Shown here: one piece after another, positions 61,741 to 64,000 of the stretch
Position numbering within the stretch: the stretch's first letter is position 1
Layout: every line of letters starts with the position of its first letter
Origin: Mucilaginibacter kameinonensis
GTDB taxonomy: Bacteria; Bacteroidota; Bacteroidia; Sphingobacteriales; Sphingobacteriaceae
DNA: 64,000 nt
Assembly (NCBI RefSeq): GCF_003675385.1
Contig: NZ_RCWZ01000001.1
Coordinates: forward strand, 1,116,001 to 1,180,000
Reading direction: 5' to 3'
Made by a program: the position numbers and the translations under genes
The notes under the pieces: model-generated
Databases searched by the model: none
Told to the model about the DNA's origin: nothing
The model's input: the letters and a program-made list of their open reading frames with translations, nothing else

Positions 61741-61754
61741 GTGTTTTTAAACAC
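61741..61754. promoter_or_regulatory. Palindrome GTGTTTTTAAACAC
   Basis: Perfect 6-bp arms GTGTTT/AAACAC around TT, 7 nt before the XRE start codon. It may be a second operator, for autoregulation. Confidence 0.45.
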
Positions 61755-61761
61755 CTAAGCC

Positions 61762-61968
61762 TTGAAATTAAATATTGGAATACAGCTCCGTAAGCTCCGG
61801 AATAAACATAACTATTCACAGCAGGCAGTGGCCGCTTATCTGGAAATTAGCAGAAACGCATATATAAGTTGGGAAAGTAATAAGGCAGATCTTACTATTT
61901 CAAAATTGGAATTGATATGCGACTTATATAATATCGATTTGTTGACTCTTTTGTCGCATCAGATTTAA
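61762..61968 (+). CDS. Small XRE-family transcriptional regulator
   Basis: A 68-residue protein that is almost only a Cro/CI helix-turn-helix: IGIQLRKLRNKHNYSQQAVA, then YLEISRNAYISWESNKADLT. It starts at TTG 61762, as no ATG is available before the conserved first helix. It is divergent from the peptide operon, with two palindromes between them, so it likely controls that operon. It lacks a sensor or peptidase domain. Confidence 0.85.
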   Translation: MKLNIGIQLRKLRNKHNYSQQAVAAYLEISRNAYISWESNKADLTISKLELICDLYNIDLLTLLSHQI

Positions 61969-62068
61969 TAAGAAGCACCAGTGGTATAGATAAATATATC
62001 TGACAAGTATAATATAGTTGCCTTATTGATATGATAACTATATTAGATAATGGATTAAATATTAAGTA

Positions 62069-62293
62069 TCAAACCAATCCCATACTCTCCCTATACTCCT
62101 GCTGAAGAATTAGCAGGCAGTTAGCACATAAGCATCCCTCATACAGCTCACTCACATACTGCACCTCGTTAATGGTGAGCTGCACCGTACTGCATTGACA
62201 CTTGGTGAATGAATTGGCTTTACATTCAAAAGGTGTTTCGCAACGTTCGCAACGGATGATCTCGTGTTTGGGCATTTCTTTGTTTGAGTTCAT
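62069..62293 (-). CDS. Cysteine-rich CWC family protein
   Basis: A 74-residue protein with CERCETPFEC, then CQC, then CLCANCLLI. The Cys-pair spacing matches the Cys_rich_CWC family of small, probably zinc-binding, bacterial proteins of unknown function. No signal peptide. It is not part of the peptide operon (opposite side of the XRE gene). Confidence 0.8.
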   Translation of the reverse strand: MNSNKEMPKHEIIRCERCETPFECKANSFTKCQCSTVQLTINEVQYVSELYEGCLCANCLLILQQEYRESMGLV

Positions 62294-62405
62294 GGCCTAT
62301 GGTTCATAGATCATGAGTAGGGCAAAAATAGATAATGGTACCGGCAATTATAAAATGTAAGTGTCATAAATAAAGTGCACCTATAACTATGATCCATGAA
62401 CTAAA

Positions 62406-62437
62406 CGAAAAAAACCCATAAACCGTAGTCTATGGGC
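62406..62437 (-). terminator. Terminator of nrdA
   Basis: In the minus direction GCCCATAGACTACGGTTTATGGG (CCCATA pairs with TATGGG) is followed by TTTTTTTCG. Confidence 0.75.
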
Positions 62438-62486
62438 TTCAAAATTATCTTACGGACTTTCCGACCTCGGACTTCCGACTAAAAAC

Positions 62487-64000
62487 TTACGCAGAGCAAG
62501 TCACGCAGCCTTCTTCCATTGAGCAGGTTGGGCCTGCAGGAATTTCGTCGGCAACGGCGTCAACAACGGCTGGGATAACCGGATCCATGTTTTTACCACC
62601 CTGGTTTTCAACGGTAAATTTAACCGCTTGCGAAGCTGCCTGTGTACGCAGGTAGTACATACCTGTTTTCAAACCTTTTTTCCATGCATAGAAGTGCATT
62701 GAAGTTAGCTTAGAAGCGTTTGGCGAGTTGATGAACAAGTTCAGAGATTGCGACTGGCAAATGTACGCGCCCCTGTCGGCAGCCATATCAATGATGCTAC
62801 GCATTTTGATTTCCCAAACAGTTTTGTACAATGCTTTGATATCAGCAGGGATCTCAGGAATTTCCTGGATTGAACCGTTAGCGCTGATGATCTTGTCTTT
62901 CATGCTGGTGCTCCACAAGCCAAGGTTAACCAGGTCACGTAATAAGTATTTGTTCACTACGATGAACTCACCGCTTAATACACGACGGGTGTAAATGTTT
63001 GAGGTATATGGCTCAAAGCATTCGTTGTTGCCTAATATCTGTGATGTTGACGCTGTTGGCATAGGCGCAACTAACAATGAGTTACGTACGCCATGGTTCA
63101 TTACATCTAAACGCAGGTTTTCCCAATCCCAACGACCGCTTTCCGGTTTTACACCCCATAGGTCAAACTGGAATTTACCTTGTGACAGTGGTGAGCCTTT
63201 GAACGTTTCGTAAGCGCCATCTTTTATAGCCATATCTTTTGAAGCTGTCATTGCTGCAAAGTAGATGGTTTCAAAAATCTCAATGTTCAGTTTTTTAGCT
63301 TCGTCGCTTTCAAACGGCATACGTAGCTGGATGAAAGTATCGGCCAAACCTTGTACACCTAAGCCGATAGGACGGTGACGTAAGTTTGAATACTCGGCTT
63401 CTTTAACAGGGTAGTAGTTACCATCAATGATCCTGTTAAGGTTTACGGTAGCCTGGTAAGTTACTTCGTATAGTTTATCATGGTCAAAAGCACCGTTGTT
63501 GATGTAACGTGGCAACGCTAATGAAGCCAGGTTACAAACCGCTACTTCGTTTGCATCGGTATACTCGATGATCTCGGTGCAAAGGTTTGAGCTTTTAATG
63601 GTACCTAAGTTTTGCTGGTTTGATTTACCGTTGGCAGCATCTTTATATAATAAGTATGGTGTACCGGTTTCAACCTGAGCGTCAAGTACTGCAAACCATA
63701 GCTCTTGTGCTTTTACAGTGCGGCGCTGACGGCCTTCTTTTTCGTATTTGGTGTAAAGCTCTTCAAATTCTTTACCCCAGCAATCGGCTAAGCCTGGTGC
63801 TTCGTGCGGGCAAAATAAGCTCCAATCTTCATTAGCTTCAACGCGTTGCATGAACAGGTCAGATACCCAAAGGGCATAGAACAAGTCGCGGGCACGCATT
63901 TCTTCTTTACCGTGGTTTTTACGCAGGTCAAGGAATTCGAAGATATCGGCATGCCATGGCTCTAAGTAAACAGCGAAAGCGCCTTTACGTTTACCACCAC
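62487..64000 (-). CDS. nrdA: Ribonucleoside-diphosphate reductase alpha subunit (partial)
   Basis: The catalytic large subunit of class I ribonucleotide reductase. The gene runs off the window end: the frame stays open from 63899 to 64000 and reads [19 protein letters not shown], a conserved NrdA segment, so the 5' part is missing. Visible residues include NLCTEI and CNLASLALP (active-site cysteine regions), [11 protein letters not shown] with the thiyl-radical-region Cys, [12 protein letters not shown], and a C-terminal GCVTCSA carrying the shuttle cysteine pair. nrdB is not in view. Confidence 0.96.
   Translation of the reverse strand, partial: GGKRKGAFAVYLEPWHADIFEFLDLRKNHGKEEMRARDLFYALWVSDLFMQRVEANEDWSLFCPHEAPGLADCWGKEFEELYTKYEKEGRQRRTVKAQELWFAVLDAQVETGTPYLLYKDAANGKSNQQNLGTIKSSNLCTEIIEYTDANEVAVCNLASLALPRYINNGAFDHDKLYEVTYQATVNLNRIIDGNYYPVKEAEYSNLRHRPIGLGVQGLADTFIQLRMPFESDEAKKLNIEIFETIYFAAMTASKDMAIKDGAYETFKGSPLSQGKFQFDLWGVKPESGRWDWENLRLDVMNHGVRNSLLVAPMPTASTSQILGNNECFEPYTSNIYTRRVLSGEFIVVNKYLLRDLVNLGLWSTSMKDKIISANGSIQEIPEIPADIKALYKTVWEIKMRSIIDMAADRGAYICQSQSLNLFINSPNASKLTSMHFYAWKKGLKTGMYYLRTQAASQAVKFTVENQGGKNMDPVIPAVVDAVADEIPAGPTCSMEEGCVTCSA

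Overview
The window looks like the chromosome of a Bacteroidota member of the Sphingobacteriaceae, most likely Mucilaginibacter or a close relative (inference). The signs are type IX secretion C-terminal sorting domains, Bacteroidota-only families (DUF4293, DUF3098, DUF5683), a bacillithiol gene (bshA), promoters of the TTG/TTTG plus TAnnTTTG kind, few Shine-Dalgarno sequences, and many short palindromic repeats between genes. No rRNA, tRNA, CRISPR array, insertion sequence or prophage was seen.

Layout. 0-7.5 kb: uvrA, an orphan YefM-like antitoxin, a DUF885 lipoprotein, a VOC protein, bshA. 7.5-9.1 kb: a fluoride riboswitch controlling a CLC-type fluoride/proton antiporter. 9-19 kb: methyltransferase, metallophosphatase, AraC regulator with a secreted alpha/beta hydrolase, polysaccharide deacetylase, a TolC plus membrane-fusion-protein pair, gpsA and two small exported proteins. 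19-31 kb: cold-shock-type DEAD-box helicase, truA, an ABC exporter, then ftsX-DUF3098-uppP, truB, ribF, a LysE exporter and a BtuF-like protein. 31-41 kb: GH20 hexosaminidase, TonB receptor, sorbosone-dehydrogenase-like lipoprotein, and two tandem T9SS-sorted proteins. 41-50 kb: parA-parB-DUF5683-dapB followed by three tandem signal peptidase I genes, then an Ldh-family dehydrogenase. 51-55 kb: the str operon rpsL-rpsG-fusA-rpsJ on the minus strand. 56.8-62 kb: a bacteriocin-like export locus. The window ends inside nrdA.

The most interesting locus is 56.8-62.0 kb. Two small peptides with double-glycine leaders and GxxxG motifs sit at the head of a minus-strand operon with a CPBP membrane protease (possible immunity), an HlyD-type adaptor and a C39-peptidase ABC transporter. 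A divergent XRE regulator faces them across a promoter region with two palindromes. This resembles an unmodified two-peptide bacteriocin system in a Gram-negative host. No function is proven here.

The gaps between genes are dense with repeats. One REP-like family of about 80 bp has six copies in both orientations. Other families reach into the 3' ends of genes and supply stop codons for truA and the Ldh-family gene. Four genes (methyltransferase, truA, ABC exporter, LysE) have a -7 box exactly 5 nt before the start codon, which suggests leaderless transcripts.
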